DNA of 5,404 nt, taken from assembly GCA_013694795.1 (NCBI GenBank), contig JACDBS010000159.1, positions 1 through 5,404 on the forward strand, written 5' to 3'. This document shows positions 1-5,304 of the stretch, in pieces. A model generated the notes under the pieces. It ran no database searches. It was not told the DNA's origin and worked only from the letters and a program-made list of their open reading frames with translations. Each line of letters begins with the position of its first letter. Position 1 is the first letter of the stretch. Position numbers and translations under genes: made by a program. This DNA comes from Chloroflexota bacterium. Its GTDB lineage: Bacteria > Chloroflexota > Limnocylindria > QHBO01.

Positions 1-2
1 GC

Positions 3-197
3 GTCACAGCGGTGACTGGTGCTGGCAGCTCGCCAATCGATGCGGACGTCAGCCACAACAGCCGCTTCCTGTTCGTACTCAACGCCGGGACCCACTCGAT
101 CGCCGGCTTCCGCATCAACGGCGGCGACGGCAGCCTCACGGCGGTGAGCGAGGCCTTCGGCCTGCCGGCCAGCTCGGTGGGCCTGGCCTCCAGTTAA
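3..197 (+). CDS. C-terminal end of a lactonase-like beta-propeller protein (partial)
   Basis: The reading frame is open from the left edge and stops at TAA 195-197, leaving the last 64 residues; the start lies outside the window. The visible part has propeller-blade features: a D-x-S-x-x-x-R-F-L-F-V-L-N strand segment, then G-T-H-S-I-A-G-F-R-I, then a D-G-S-L-T-A-V turn, ending in a short G-L-P-A-S-S-V-G-L-A tail. This pattern is typical of the 6-phosphogluconolactonase-like (YncE/Lactonase) seven-bladed propeller family, whose last blade often ends in just this way. Many such proteins are exported and have no proven substrate, so lactonase activity should not be assumed. A hairpin follows 20 bases after the stop, which separates this gene from the next unit. 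Family assignment is fairly sure; the specific function is unknown. Confidence 0.7.
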   Translation, partial: VTAVTGAGSSPIDADVSHNSRFLFVLNAGTHSIAGFRINGGDGSLTAVSEAFGLPASSVGLASS

Positions 198-217
198 GCC
201 CACCGCTCCGATCCCGC

Positions 218-242
218 GGGCCCGGCCGTCAAGGTCGGGCCC
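218..242 (+). terminator. GC-rich hairpin, probable terminator of the lactonase-like gene
   Basis: A 10-base stem (218-227 pairing with 233-242, one G-T wobble) encloses the 5-base loop GTCAA. It starts 20 bases after the TAA stop. No T-run follows, so it would be a weak or factor-assisted terminator by E. coli standards, but such U-less hairpins are common at gene ends in high-GC bacteria. The stem is directly visible; the terminator role is inferred. Confidence 0.5.
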
Positions 243-250
243 TGCCACGT

Positions 251-302
251 CTTCACGCAACTGTCAGGGGCGCGGCGGCCGTTCATCGGTCCTTCACACG
301 CG
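251..302 (+). promoter_or_regulatory. Candidate direct-repeat operator for an OmpR/PhoB-type regulator
   Basis: Two pairs of 11-base-spaced TTCA-like half sites are visible: CTTCACGCAAC (251-261) followed by TGTCAGGGGCG (262-272), and GTTCATCGGTC (281-291) followed by CTTCACACGCG (292-302). Winged-helix regulators of the OmpR/PhoB family bind tandem half sites with about this spacing, and PhoP boxes in actinobacteria use GTTCACC-like units. The site lies directly upstream of such a regulator gene, so autoregulation is the simplest reading. The match is loose, particularly the second half site of the first pair, and the two pairs are 30 bases apart, not a multiple of 11. Confidence 0.4.
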
Positions 303-304
303 GC

Positions 305-311
305 TCATACT
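305..311 (+). promoter_or_regulatory. -10-like element with possible leaderless start for the regulator
   Basis: CATACT (306-311) resembles a TANNNT-type -10 box and lies 8 bases before the ATG at 320. Transcription starting about 7 bases downstream would begin at or next to the start codon, giving a leaderless mRNA. No Shine-Dalgarno sequence is seen before this ATG, which agrees. A weak -35 candidate is TTCATC at 282-287 with an 18-base spacer, inside the proposed operator. Confidence 0.4.
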
Positions 312-319
312 CTTGCGCG

Positions 320-1039
320 ATGGCGACCGTACTGCTCGTCGATGACGATCCCAAGATCCGTGACCTGCTCCGCCTGTACGTGGAGCGAGATGGGCATCGC
401 GCCCTCTTCGCGGCGGATGGCGAGGCCGCCGTGGACATGGCGCTCCGCGCCCATCCCGATATCATCCTGCTCGACGTGATGCTCCCGGGCATCGATGGCT
501 TTGAGGTTTGCCGCCGGATCCGCGACGCGTCGGACGTGCCGATCGTCCTCCTCACAGCCCGCAGCGGCGAGGGAGACACCGTGATTGGGCTCGACATCGG
601 AGCCGACGATTACGTGATCAAGCCCTTTTCGCCCCGCGAGCTGATGGCGCGGGTCCGCGCCCATCTCCGCCGACGCCGGAACGAGGCCGATCAGGAGGAG
701 CCGCTCCTCGTGTCCGGTCCGCTGCAGATCGATTCGAACGCGGTCGAGGCGCGGCTCGCTGGCGAGCAGCTCAATCTGACGCCATTCGAGTTCCGAATCC
801 TGCATGGCCTGATGCGACGCCCCGGCCGCGTGCTCAGTCGCGACCAGCTGATCGACACGATCCATGGCGATGCCGACCCCGGGATCATCGACCGAACGAT
901 CGACGTCCATCTGGGCCGCCTTCGGCGCAAGCTCGGCGACGACGCCACGCGGCCGCGCTTCATCGCGACCGTGCGCACCGTGGGCTACAAGTTCGTGGGG
1001 CCTGTCGAGCGGCGTGAGCAGCAGGCGGCGTCGGCGTAG
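320..1039 (+). CDS. OmpR/PhoB-family DNA-binding response regulator
   Basis: This 239-residue protein has the full length and order of an OmpR-type regulator. The receiver domain covers about residues 3-115: acidic pocket D8-D9-D10, phospho-acceptor D52 in L-L-D-V-M-L-P-G, switch T79, and K101 in the V-I-K-P-F-S motif, so all catalytic positions are present. A short charged linker (about 116-127) leads to a winged-helix DNA-binding domain (about 128-232) with the usual L-T-P-F-E-F-R-I-L segment, the R-T-I-D-V-H-L-G-R-L-R-R-K-L recognition region and the closing T-V-R-T-V-G-Y-K-F wing. It would accept phosphate from the histidine kinase encoded 16 bases downstream and bind tandem-repeat promoters. 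The ATG at 320 is chosen because the receiver domain begins at residue 3 and no longer form is needed. Its target genes cannot be read from sequence; co-transcription with thiol-redox genes suggests they include this operon. Confidence 0.95.
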   Translation: MATVLLVDDDPKIRDLLRLYVERDGHRALFAADGEAAVDMALRAHPDIILLDVMLPGIDGFEVCRRIRDASDVPIVLLTARSGEGDTVIGLDIGADDYVIKPFSPRELMARVRAHLRRRRNEADQEEPLLVSGPLQIDSNAVEARLAGEQLNLTPFEFRILHGLMRRPGRVLSRDQLIDTIHGDADPGIIDRTIDVHLGRLRRKLGDDATRPRFIATVRTVGYKFVGPVERREQQAASA

Positions 1040-1041
1040 AC

Positions 1042-1048
1042 GAGGAGG
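1042..1048 (+). promoter_or_regulatory. Strong ribosome binding site of the histidine kinase gene
   Basis: GAGGAGG lies 7 bases before the ATG at 1056, just after the regulator stop codon (1037-1039). It decides the kinase start against a longer in-frame extension reaching back to 864 inside the regulator gene. It is the only strong Shine-Dalgarno sequence seen in this operon. Confidence 0.85.
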
Positions 1049-1055
1049 CGGACTG

Positions 1056-2126
1056 ATGGCGAGCCTGCGGCTTCGGCTGATCGGCCTGTGGGTGCTGCTC
1101 GCGCTCGTCATGGCCGTGATCATGTTCGTCGCGGTCGAGCGCTTCAGCTCCGAGCAGGTGATGAAACTCGCCATGGCGGCCGGCTCATCCGCGGACGAGG
1201 CGCAGGCCATGTTCGACCAGTACGTCGGCCAGGTGCTCATCCTCGGTGCTGCGGTCGGACTCGTGCTCGGAGCGCTCGCCGCCTGGTGGCTGCTGCGACG
1301 CGTGCTGCGCCCGCTCGAGCGCCTGACGGATGCCTCCCGAGCCATCGCCGCCGGCGACCTGGCCGCCCGCGTGCCCGACGCGCCCGATCCCGAGCTTCAG
1401 CGCCTGGCCGATGCGTTCAACCAGATGGCCGCCAGCCTGGAGCGCGTCGAACAGCTCCGGCGAGCCGTGGTCGAGGATGTCGCGCACGAGCTTCGAACAC
1501 CGCTGACCAGCCTACAGGGCTACACCGAGGCGATGGCCGACGGGGTGGTCGATCCCACCCCGGACATGCTGCGCACCGTGAACGAAGAGATCGTTCGCCT
1601 CACCCGATTGGTGAATGGACTCGATGAGCTGGCGCGCGGCCGGGGCGACGAGCACGCGCAGGCGCGGGCCGAGGTGGACCTCGCGGCGTTCGTCCAGCGC
1701 GCCGTGCAGATCCACTCGCCCGAGCTCGCCAGCCGGCGGATCACCGTCCACGTCGAGGACGCGTCGTCGTTGCCGACCTTGCTCGCGGACCCCGACGCCA
1801 TCGGCCAGGTCGTTGCGAACCTGATGCGAAACGCCGCAAAGTACACCGACGACGGCGGAGAGATCATCGTGCGCATGGCTGAGTCGGCGGGATGGGTCCG
1901 CTGCGCGGTCCAGAACACCGGGGTGGACATCCCGGCCGCCGACCTCCCGTTCATCTGGGAGCGTCTCTACCGGGTCGACCCGTCACGCACAAGGGCCAGC
2001 GGTGGGGCCGGGATCGGGCTCGCCATCGTCAGGCAGGTGATCGAGGCTCACGGCGGGAAGGTTGGCGCGTCGTCGGGTGGCGGGCGCACCGAGATCTGGT
2101 TCCAACTGCCGGCGGCCGCCCGTTGA
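1056..2126 (+). CDS. HAMP-domain sensor histidine kinase
   Basis: This 356-residue membrane kinase is the cognate partner of the upstream regulator. Order: transmembrane helix 1 (about residues 8-27), a very short extracytoplasmic segment (about 28-56), transmembrane helix 2 (about 57-79), HAMP domain (about 80-132, beginning R-R-V-L-R-P-L), HisKA dimerisation domain with H144 in D-V-A-H-E-L-R-T-P-L, then the HATPase_c domain. The N box has N255 and N259 (N-L-M-R-N-A-A-K-Y-T). The G1 box reads N287-T-G-V-D-I-P rather than the usual D-T-G-x-G-I-P, a variation also seen in some CusS/BaeS-like kinases. The F box (W-E-R-L-Y-R-V-D-P-S-R) and the G2 box (G-G-A-G-I-G-L) follow. The sensor segment has no cysteine, so direct thiol sensing there is unlikely; it may sense within the membrane or through a partner. 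The start is set by the strong ribosome binding site. The stop TGA overlaps an ATG that opens a five-codon frame leading to the next gene. Confidence 0.95.
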   Translation: MASLRLRLIGLWVLLALVMAVIMFVAVERFSSEQVMKLAMAAGSSADEAQAMFDQYVGQVLILGAAVGLVLGALAAWWLLRRVLRPLERLTDASRAIAAGDLAARVPDAPDPELQRLADAFNQMAASLERVEQLRRAVVEDVAHELRTPLTSLQGYTEAMADGVVDPTPDMLRTVNEEIVRLTRLVNGLDELARGRGDEHAQARAEVDLAAFVQRAVQIHSPELASRRITVHVEDASSLPTLLADPDAIGQVVANLMRNAAKYTDDGGEIIVRMAESAGWVRCAVQNTGVDIPAADLPFIWERLYRVDPSRTRASGGAGIGLAIVRQVIEAHGGKVGASSGGGRTEIWFQLPAAAR

Positions 2127-2143
2127 TGGCACATGACCGATGA
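2126..2143 (+). promoter_or_regulatory. Five-codon frame bridging kinase stop and lipoprotein start (possible coupling element)
   Basis: The kinase stop (2124-2126) overlaps an ATG at 2126 as TGATG. That ATG opens a frame of Met-Ala-His-Asp-Arg, whose TGA (2141-2143) overlaps the lipoprotein ATG (2140-2142) as ATGA. No Shine-Dalgarno sequence precedes the lipoprotein start, so ribosomes could reach it by two successive stop-and-restart steps. The overlaps are directly visible; a function as a relay is inferred, and chance is a real alternative. Confidence 0.3.
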
Positions 2144-2733
2144 ACCGATTCGTACCGGCGGGCATCGCCCTGGTGATCGCGATCGCCGCGTGCAGCGTCA
2201 CCGATGCGCCGAGAGGCACGCCCGAACCGAGCCTCACCGGTGAACCAAGCGCCGCCAATGCACCAAGCGCCAGCAATGTGCCGAGCGCGACCGTCTCGCC
2301 GGTGATCGTCGATCCACTGCTCGCCTACGAGTTAGTCGATGTCCGCTCCGGAGAGGTGTTCACCCTCGGTGGGCTCGCCGCGGAGGGACCCGTCCTCTTG
2401 GAGAGCATGGCGATCTGGTGCACCACCTGTCTGCACCAGCAGCGGCAGGTGGTCGAGGCCCACGAGCTCGCCGAGTTCCATTCGGTCGGCATCGACGTGG
2501 ACCCGAACGAGCGACCTGACGACCTCGCCGATTACGCCGAGCGCGAAGGATTCGATTGGCGCTTCGCGATGGCCGACGCCGGGCTGATCGACCTCCTGGC
2601 CGACCGCTTTGGGTTCGCGGTCTCCAACCCGCCGTCGACACCGACCTTCGTCGTCTCGACGGATGGCATCCGGGCCCTCGAGTTCGGGCGAGTGCGCAGC
2701 GCACAGGAACTCGTCGTCGAGCTGGGTGGCTGA
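2140..2733 (+). CDS. Thioredoxin-fold (TlpA/redoxin-like) lipoprotein
   Basis: This 197-residue protein is predicted to be anchored on the outer face of the cytoplasmic membrane. It has a short positive start, a hydrophobic stretch and the lipobox I-A-A-C with the lipidated C18. A Pro/Ser/Ala-rich tether (about residues 22-56) follows. The thioredoxin-like domain (about 60-195) has the redox pair C94 and C97 in W-C-T-T-C and the cis-proline P168 in S-T-P-T-F. There are no other cysteines. Proteins of this type reduce or exchange disulfides in exported proteins, for example in cytochrome c maturation. The next gene encodes CcdA, the usual electron donor for such proteins, 11 bases downstream. 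The ATG at 2140 is the only sensible start before the signal peptide; two nearby ATGs (2126, 2133) are out of frame. The physiological client is unknown: cytochrome c, a metalloprotein, or the adjacent DUF3179 lipoprotein are possibilities. Confidence 0.9.
   Translation: MNRFVPAGIALVIAIAACSVTDAPRGTPEPSLTGEPSAANAPSASNVPSATVSPVIVDPLLAYELVDVRSGEVFTLGGLAAEGPVLLESMAIWCTTCLHQQRQVVEAHELAEFHSVGIDVDPNERPDDLADYAEREGFDWRFAMADAGLIDLLADRFGFAVSNPPSTPTFVVSTDGIRALEFGRVRSAQELVVELGG
2244..2297 (+). repeat. 18-base tandem repeat coding for the lipoprotein tether
   Basis: Two near-identical 18-base units (2244-2261 and 2262-2279, differing at 3 positions) are followed by a diverged third unit (2280-2297). They encode a P-S-A-x-N-x type six-residue repeat in the flexible linker after the lipid anchor. 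This looks like slippage-type expansion of a disordered spacer and could alter how far the thioredoxin domain reaches from the membrane. Confidence 0.6.
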
Positions 2734-2744
2734 CCAGGCCCTGC

Positions 2745-3443
2745 ATGGAGGTCTACCTCGGGGCGCTATTGGCCGGGATCGGCGCAACGGTGACGCCATG
2801 CGTCCTGCCGCTGTATCCGGCCTTCCTTGCCTATCTCACCGGGGGCACCGGCGGCTTGGCGGTCGCGGGGACTACGGTCAAGGCGGTGCCCGGCCAGATC
2901 AGCCCCACGCTGGCAGCGCTTCTCGTCTGGGTGGGCGTGGTGACCGGCATGCTGGCAATCGGCGCGGTCGTCGCCGCGATTGCCGTCCCGCTCGGCCAGG
3001 TCAACCGGGCCATCCTGCCCATCGCCGACGTCATGCTCATCGGTCTGGGCATCCTGCTCCTGGTGGGTATCAACCCGTTCGCGCGGCTGCCTCAGCCATC
3101 GCCATCGGCCCTCGGCGGTCGCGGCCCGCTAGTCAGCGCCTTCGGGTACGGTCTCCTCTTCGCACCCATCGCGATCCCGTGCAGCGGACCGTTCATCGTC
3201 GGCATCTTTGCGTTCAGCCTGACCATCGGAGATGCTGTTGGCAGGCTGCTGTTCTTCGCCGTGTTCGGCATCGGCTTCGGGTTGCCCCTCTTTCTACTCG
3301 GCACGATCGGCCAGGTGCGCGGCGCGCAGTTGGCGCGCGCGATCGTCCGCTACGAACGACCCCTTCAACTTGGACTGGGCCTCATCCTCGTGGCGGTGGG
3401 GATCTGGGATCTGACGATCAACGCACCGCTCATCCTGGGATAG
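2745..3443 (+). CDS. ccdA: CcdA-family transmembrane thiol reductant transporter
   Basis: This 232-residue, very hydrophobic protein has six predicted helices (about residues 4-31, 55-83, 90-110, 127-155, 165-189 and 207-224). The only two cysteines are in the two diagnostic places: C19 in T-P-C-V-L-P-L-Y-P in helix 1 and C146 in I-P-C-S-G-P-F in helix 4. These form the membrane cysteine pair that CcdA and the central domain of DsbD use to pass electrons from cytoplasmic thioredoxin to an extracytoplasmic thioredoxin-like acceptor. The upstream gene encodes just such an acceptor, so they probably form a donor-acceptor pair. The ATG at 2745 places helix 1 directly at the N terminus, as in other CcdA proteins; longer in-frame extensions would run back through the previous gene and are not credible. 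Only a weak AGG (2736-2738) precedes it, so translation may be coupled to the upstream gene. The role in cytochrome c biogenesis is by family; no cytochrome c or heme-ligation gene is in this window. Confidence 0.93.
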   Translation: MEVYLGALLAGIGATVTPCVLPLYPAFLAYLTGGTGGLAVAGTTVKAVPGQISPTLAALLVWVGVVTGMLAIGAVVAAIAVPLGQVNRAILPIADVMLIGLGILLLVGINPFARLPQPSPSALGGRGPLVSAFGYGLLFAPIAIPCSGPFIVGIFAFSLTIGDAVGRLLFFAVFGIGFGLPLFLLGTIGQVRGAQLARAIVRYERPLQLGLGLILVAVGIWDLTINAPLILG

Positions 3444-3446
3444 CCC

Positions 3447-3485
3447 GATAGGCACGCCGGCGGCGATCGGCCCGGGGAGCCTATC
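3447..3485. terminator. Inverted repeat between convergent genes, possible bidirectional terminator
   Basis: GATAGGC (3447-3453) and GCCTATC (3479-3485) are perfect 7-base inverted copies. Inside them, GCCG (3456-3459) and CGGC (3468-3471) can extend the structure across an asymmetric internal loop. It fills the gap between the ccdA stop (3441-3443) and the stop of the minus-strand DUF3179 gene (3484-3486), and the right arm overlaps that stop codon. No T-run is present on either strand. Its position suggests termination for both directions. Confidence 0.45.
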
Positions 3486-4911
3486 ACCGGTCGAGCGGTG
3501 TCCACACCAGGGTCTCCGGATGAAACTGGCTCCACGCGAACCAGAACGCCTCATGCGCCGGAATCTCCTCGCCGCCGCGCAGCTTCGCCCGGAGGCCTCC
3601 GCCATCGGCGACGACCTCGACCACCCCCAGCGACACCTCGCGACCGGATGTCAGCGCCGCGGTCGCCTGCTCGACGGGGAATGCGACGGGCTGCCCATCC
3701 GGGTCGATCACTCCCAGCACCCGGGTCTGTTTTGGCAACCGCGGATCGGCCTCGCCGATCGGGAAGATGGGTCCAGCATCGTCCCGACCGCCGAGCGGGT
3801 CATCGAGATAGGTGCGCCCGATCCCGCCATCCTGAGCCACGATCATGGTGTCCGGGTGGGCCGCCCTCCACTCGCCCCAGGTGCTCACGACGACGCTGGT
3901 CTGTTCAAGCACGAATCCGATGTCCTCCAATGGCCCTGAGATCGCCCGTCCGATGAACGTGTCGAACACCGATCCGGTGACGAGGTCGTACATCACCTTG
4001 TTCGAGCGTGACAGCAGCCCGGACGTCCGCAGGACGGGCGTCTCGACGCCCTCGGGCACGGCATCGGTCAGGTAGGCCTGCGGGGAGCCGCAGAGGGTGC
4101 AGTACGGCATGCCGATGCGCCGCCCGCCGATGGTGATGTTCACCATCTCGTGAACTTCCATGATGTGCTTCGGGAATGCCACCGCTTCGTCGCCCACCAC
4201 CACGCCGAACACGATGCGGTGGTCGGCATACCAGTCGCCGTCGGCGGCAGGGGTGAGGGCGGGGTCGTCCAGCGCAGGGATGCAGCCGCGGGCACAGGGA
4301 CTGCGGTCGCCGGCCGGCCGGTCGTCGATGAAGACACCGCCCCACGAGACGAGTCGCCAGTCGATCACCGAGTCGGGATCCGCGAAGAACGGCTCCCAGC
4401 CCGGCTCGACGGCCAGATAGAGCGCTGCCTTTCGCTCTCGGTAGTCGGGAGGCGCGGGCAGGTCCCACGCGATCAGGAGGTTCGTGACAGCCAGCCACGC
4501 TACCCTTCCGAAGCGATCGTCGCCGCTCGGATTAACACCGGTGAGATCGGTGAAGGCCTCGACGAGCGCCTCTTCCTCGGTCCCGCCCTGGAGGAACCTG
4601 AGGAAGTCCGAGATGAACCACGCCAGTCTGGCGTCATCGGACGCGGCCACGACCTGGAGCGCATCCCGATCGAGTGATCTGGGGAGGATCGTCGCGATGA
4701 GGCGGTCCACCGCCTCGCTCACGGACGGATCGAGCGGGCCATCCGGGACGTCCGGCGGGTCAGGCCAGCTCACGTTGAGCGTTGGGGTCGCGAGGGCCGG
4801 GCTCTCCATCGGCGAGGCCGGTCGGTCGTCCGCGCCGGGAACGGCCCCCGTATCTGCCGTGCACGAGCTCGCAAAGACGAGGATCGACGCGAGCGCGGTT
4901 CTTCCTCGCAT
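3484..4911 (-). CDS. DUF3179-domain lipoprotein with CxxC motif
   Basis: This 475-residue protein begins with a signal-like segment ending in A-S-S-C, so C17 is a probable lipid anchor (a weaker than ideal lipobox), followed by a disordered Pro/Asp-rich stretch to about residue 64. Residues about 65-185 are mostly helical, including W-L-A-V-T-N-L-L-I-A-W. The DUF3179 domain covers about 185-400: V-S-W-G-G-V, I-P-A-L-D-D-P-A-L-T-P-A (211-222), H-E-M-V-N (254-258), the signature Y-C-T-L-C-G-S (270-276, C271/C274), S-G-L-L-x-R-S-N-K-V-M-Y-D (297-309), T-G-S-V-F-D (312-317), and S-T-W-G-E-W-R-A-A-H-P-D-T (343-355). A C-terminal beta-rich region follows. DUF3179 has no established function that I know of; the paired cysteines suggest a metal site or redox disulfide. 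An extra C206-x3-C210 pair lies just before I-P-A-L. The gene converges on the ccdA operon, so it is separately transcribed, but its product would face the same compartment as the thioredoxin lipoprotein. Start ATG 4911-4909 is the best placed before the signal segment; no clear ribosome binding site is seen. Confidence 0.85.
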   Translation of the reverse strand: MRGRTALASILVFASSCTADTGAVPGADDRPASPMESPALATPTLNVSWPDPPDVPDGPLDPSVSEAVDRLIATILPRSLDRDALQVVAASDDARLAWFISDFLRFLQGGTEEEALVEAFTDLTGVNPSGDDRFGRVAWLAVTNLLIAWDLPAPPDYRERKAALYLAVEPGWEPFFADPDSVIDWRLVSWGGVFIDDRPAGDRSPCARGCIPALDDPALTPAADGDWYADHRIVFGVVVGDEAVAFPKHIMEVHEMVNITIGGRRIGMPYCTLCGSPQAYLTDAVPEGVETPVLRTSGLLSRSNKVMYDLVTGSVFDTFIGRAISGPLEDIGFVLEQTSVVVSTWGEWRAAHPDTMIVAQDGGIGRTYLDDPLGGRDDAGPIFPIGEADPRLPKQTRVLGVIDPDGQPVAFPVEQATAALTSGREVSLGVVEVVADGGGLRAKLRGGEEIPAHEAFWFAWSQFHPETLVWTPLDR

Positions 4912-4933
4912 GATGCCGATGATGCGCTCCGAA

Positions 4934-4939
4934 GTGTAA
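4934..4939 (-). promoter_or_regulatory. -10-like element upstream of the DUF3179 gene
   Basis: Read on the minus strand, TACACT lies 22 bases before the ATG at 4911 and fits the TANNNT -10 pattern. Transcription would begin near 4927, giving a leader of about 15 bases without a well-placed Shine-Dalgarno sequence. No convincing -35 hexamer is visible at 16-18 bases upstream. It supports separate transcription of the DUF3179 gene from whatever lies further upstream. Confidence 0.35.
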
Positions 4940-4991
4940 CGCGGGCATGAAGGCCTACATGTCGTCGCGCCTTCGCTACCTGCGCGGTCCG

Positions 4992-5282
4992 GAACTTGTC
5001 CCTGCCTACGAGGCGCTCAAGGATGGCCACGAGGACGACGCTGAGGGCCATGAAGAGCATGGATGGCGGCCACCGTGGGTCGTCGAAGTCGCGGATGTAC
5101 GAGAAAGGTCTAGCCAGATCGACAGTCGGCTCTCCCTACCGAGGGTCGCCCCACGAGCCGGCGGTCGGCAGCCAGATGCGGCGCTCGGCGTGTGGCTGCG
5201 CCGGAGAGCGTCATCCGCACCGCACTCCGATCCCCTCGGGGAAGTCCGGCTCGGTTGCATCGGCCCCGCGCGACACCACGGA
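4992..5282 (-). pseudogene. Stop-interrupted reading frame ending in a membrane helix
   Basis: No intact gene is seen between 4912 and 5304. One minus-strand frame nevertheless looks coding from about 5282 down to 4992: third positions are mostly G or C and the composition is protein-like, with segments D-F-P-E-G-I-G-V-R-C-G, R-R-I-W-L-P-T-A-G-S-W-G-D-P-R, and F-S-Y-I-R-D-F-D-D-P-R-W-P-P-S followed by a hydrophobic helix (Met 5060 onward) and a basic tail E-R-L-V-G-R-D-K-F. The frame is broken by TGA at 5211-5213 and TAG at 5136-5138. After about 4992 the codon bias fades; a TAG at 4976-4978 lies one frame away, as expected if a one-base shift removed the original stop. The family is not recognised; the hydrophobic end resembles the last helix of an ABC permease only vaguely. 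A decayed gene is the favoured reading. Sequencing error, or chance composition in GC-rich spacer DNA, are alternatives. Confidence 0.35.
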
Positions 5283-5304
5283 TCACTCGGAGGGTCGCAT
5301 GCGG

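Noticed and set aside
864..1055. N-terminal extension of the histidine kinase back into the regulator gene
   Set aside because: The extension is out of frame with, and overlaps, the regulator's DNA-binding domain. A strong GAGGAGG site 7 bases before the ATG at 1056 fixes the start.
305..1345. Long minus-strand open frame of 346 codons opposite the regulator and kinase genes
   Set aside because: It is antisense to two well-supported genes with complete domain motifs. Its composition (runs of Arg, Ser, Ala, His, Asp) is typical of the shadow of high-GC coding sequence.
2556..2744. 63-residue N-terminal extension of CcdA overlapping the lipoprotein gene
   Set aside because: It is Arg/Pro-rich shadow sequence, while CcdA proteins begin directly with helix 1, as they would from the ATG at 2745.
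4150..4677. Plus-strand open frame of 175 codons inside the DUF3179 gene
   Set aside because: It lies opposite conserved DUF3179 motifs, has no recognisable domain and is best explained as a shadow.
4770..5060. Intact small membrane protein starting at Met 5060 and ending at 4770
   Set aside because: The coding-like bias ends near 4992 and the rest runs through the DUF3179 start in another frame with Arg/Ser-rich composition. Only the first part looks genuine, so it was treated as part of the broken frame.
5231..5242. Small inverted repeat TCCC-CTCG-GGGA
   Set aside because: A four-base stem is expected by chance in GC-rich DNA, and it lies inside the interrupted frame with no gene end at that point.
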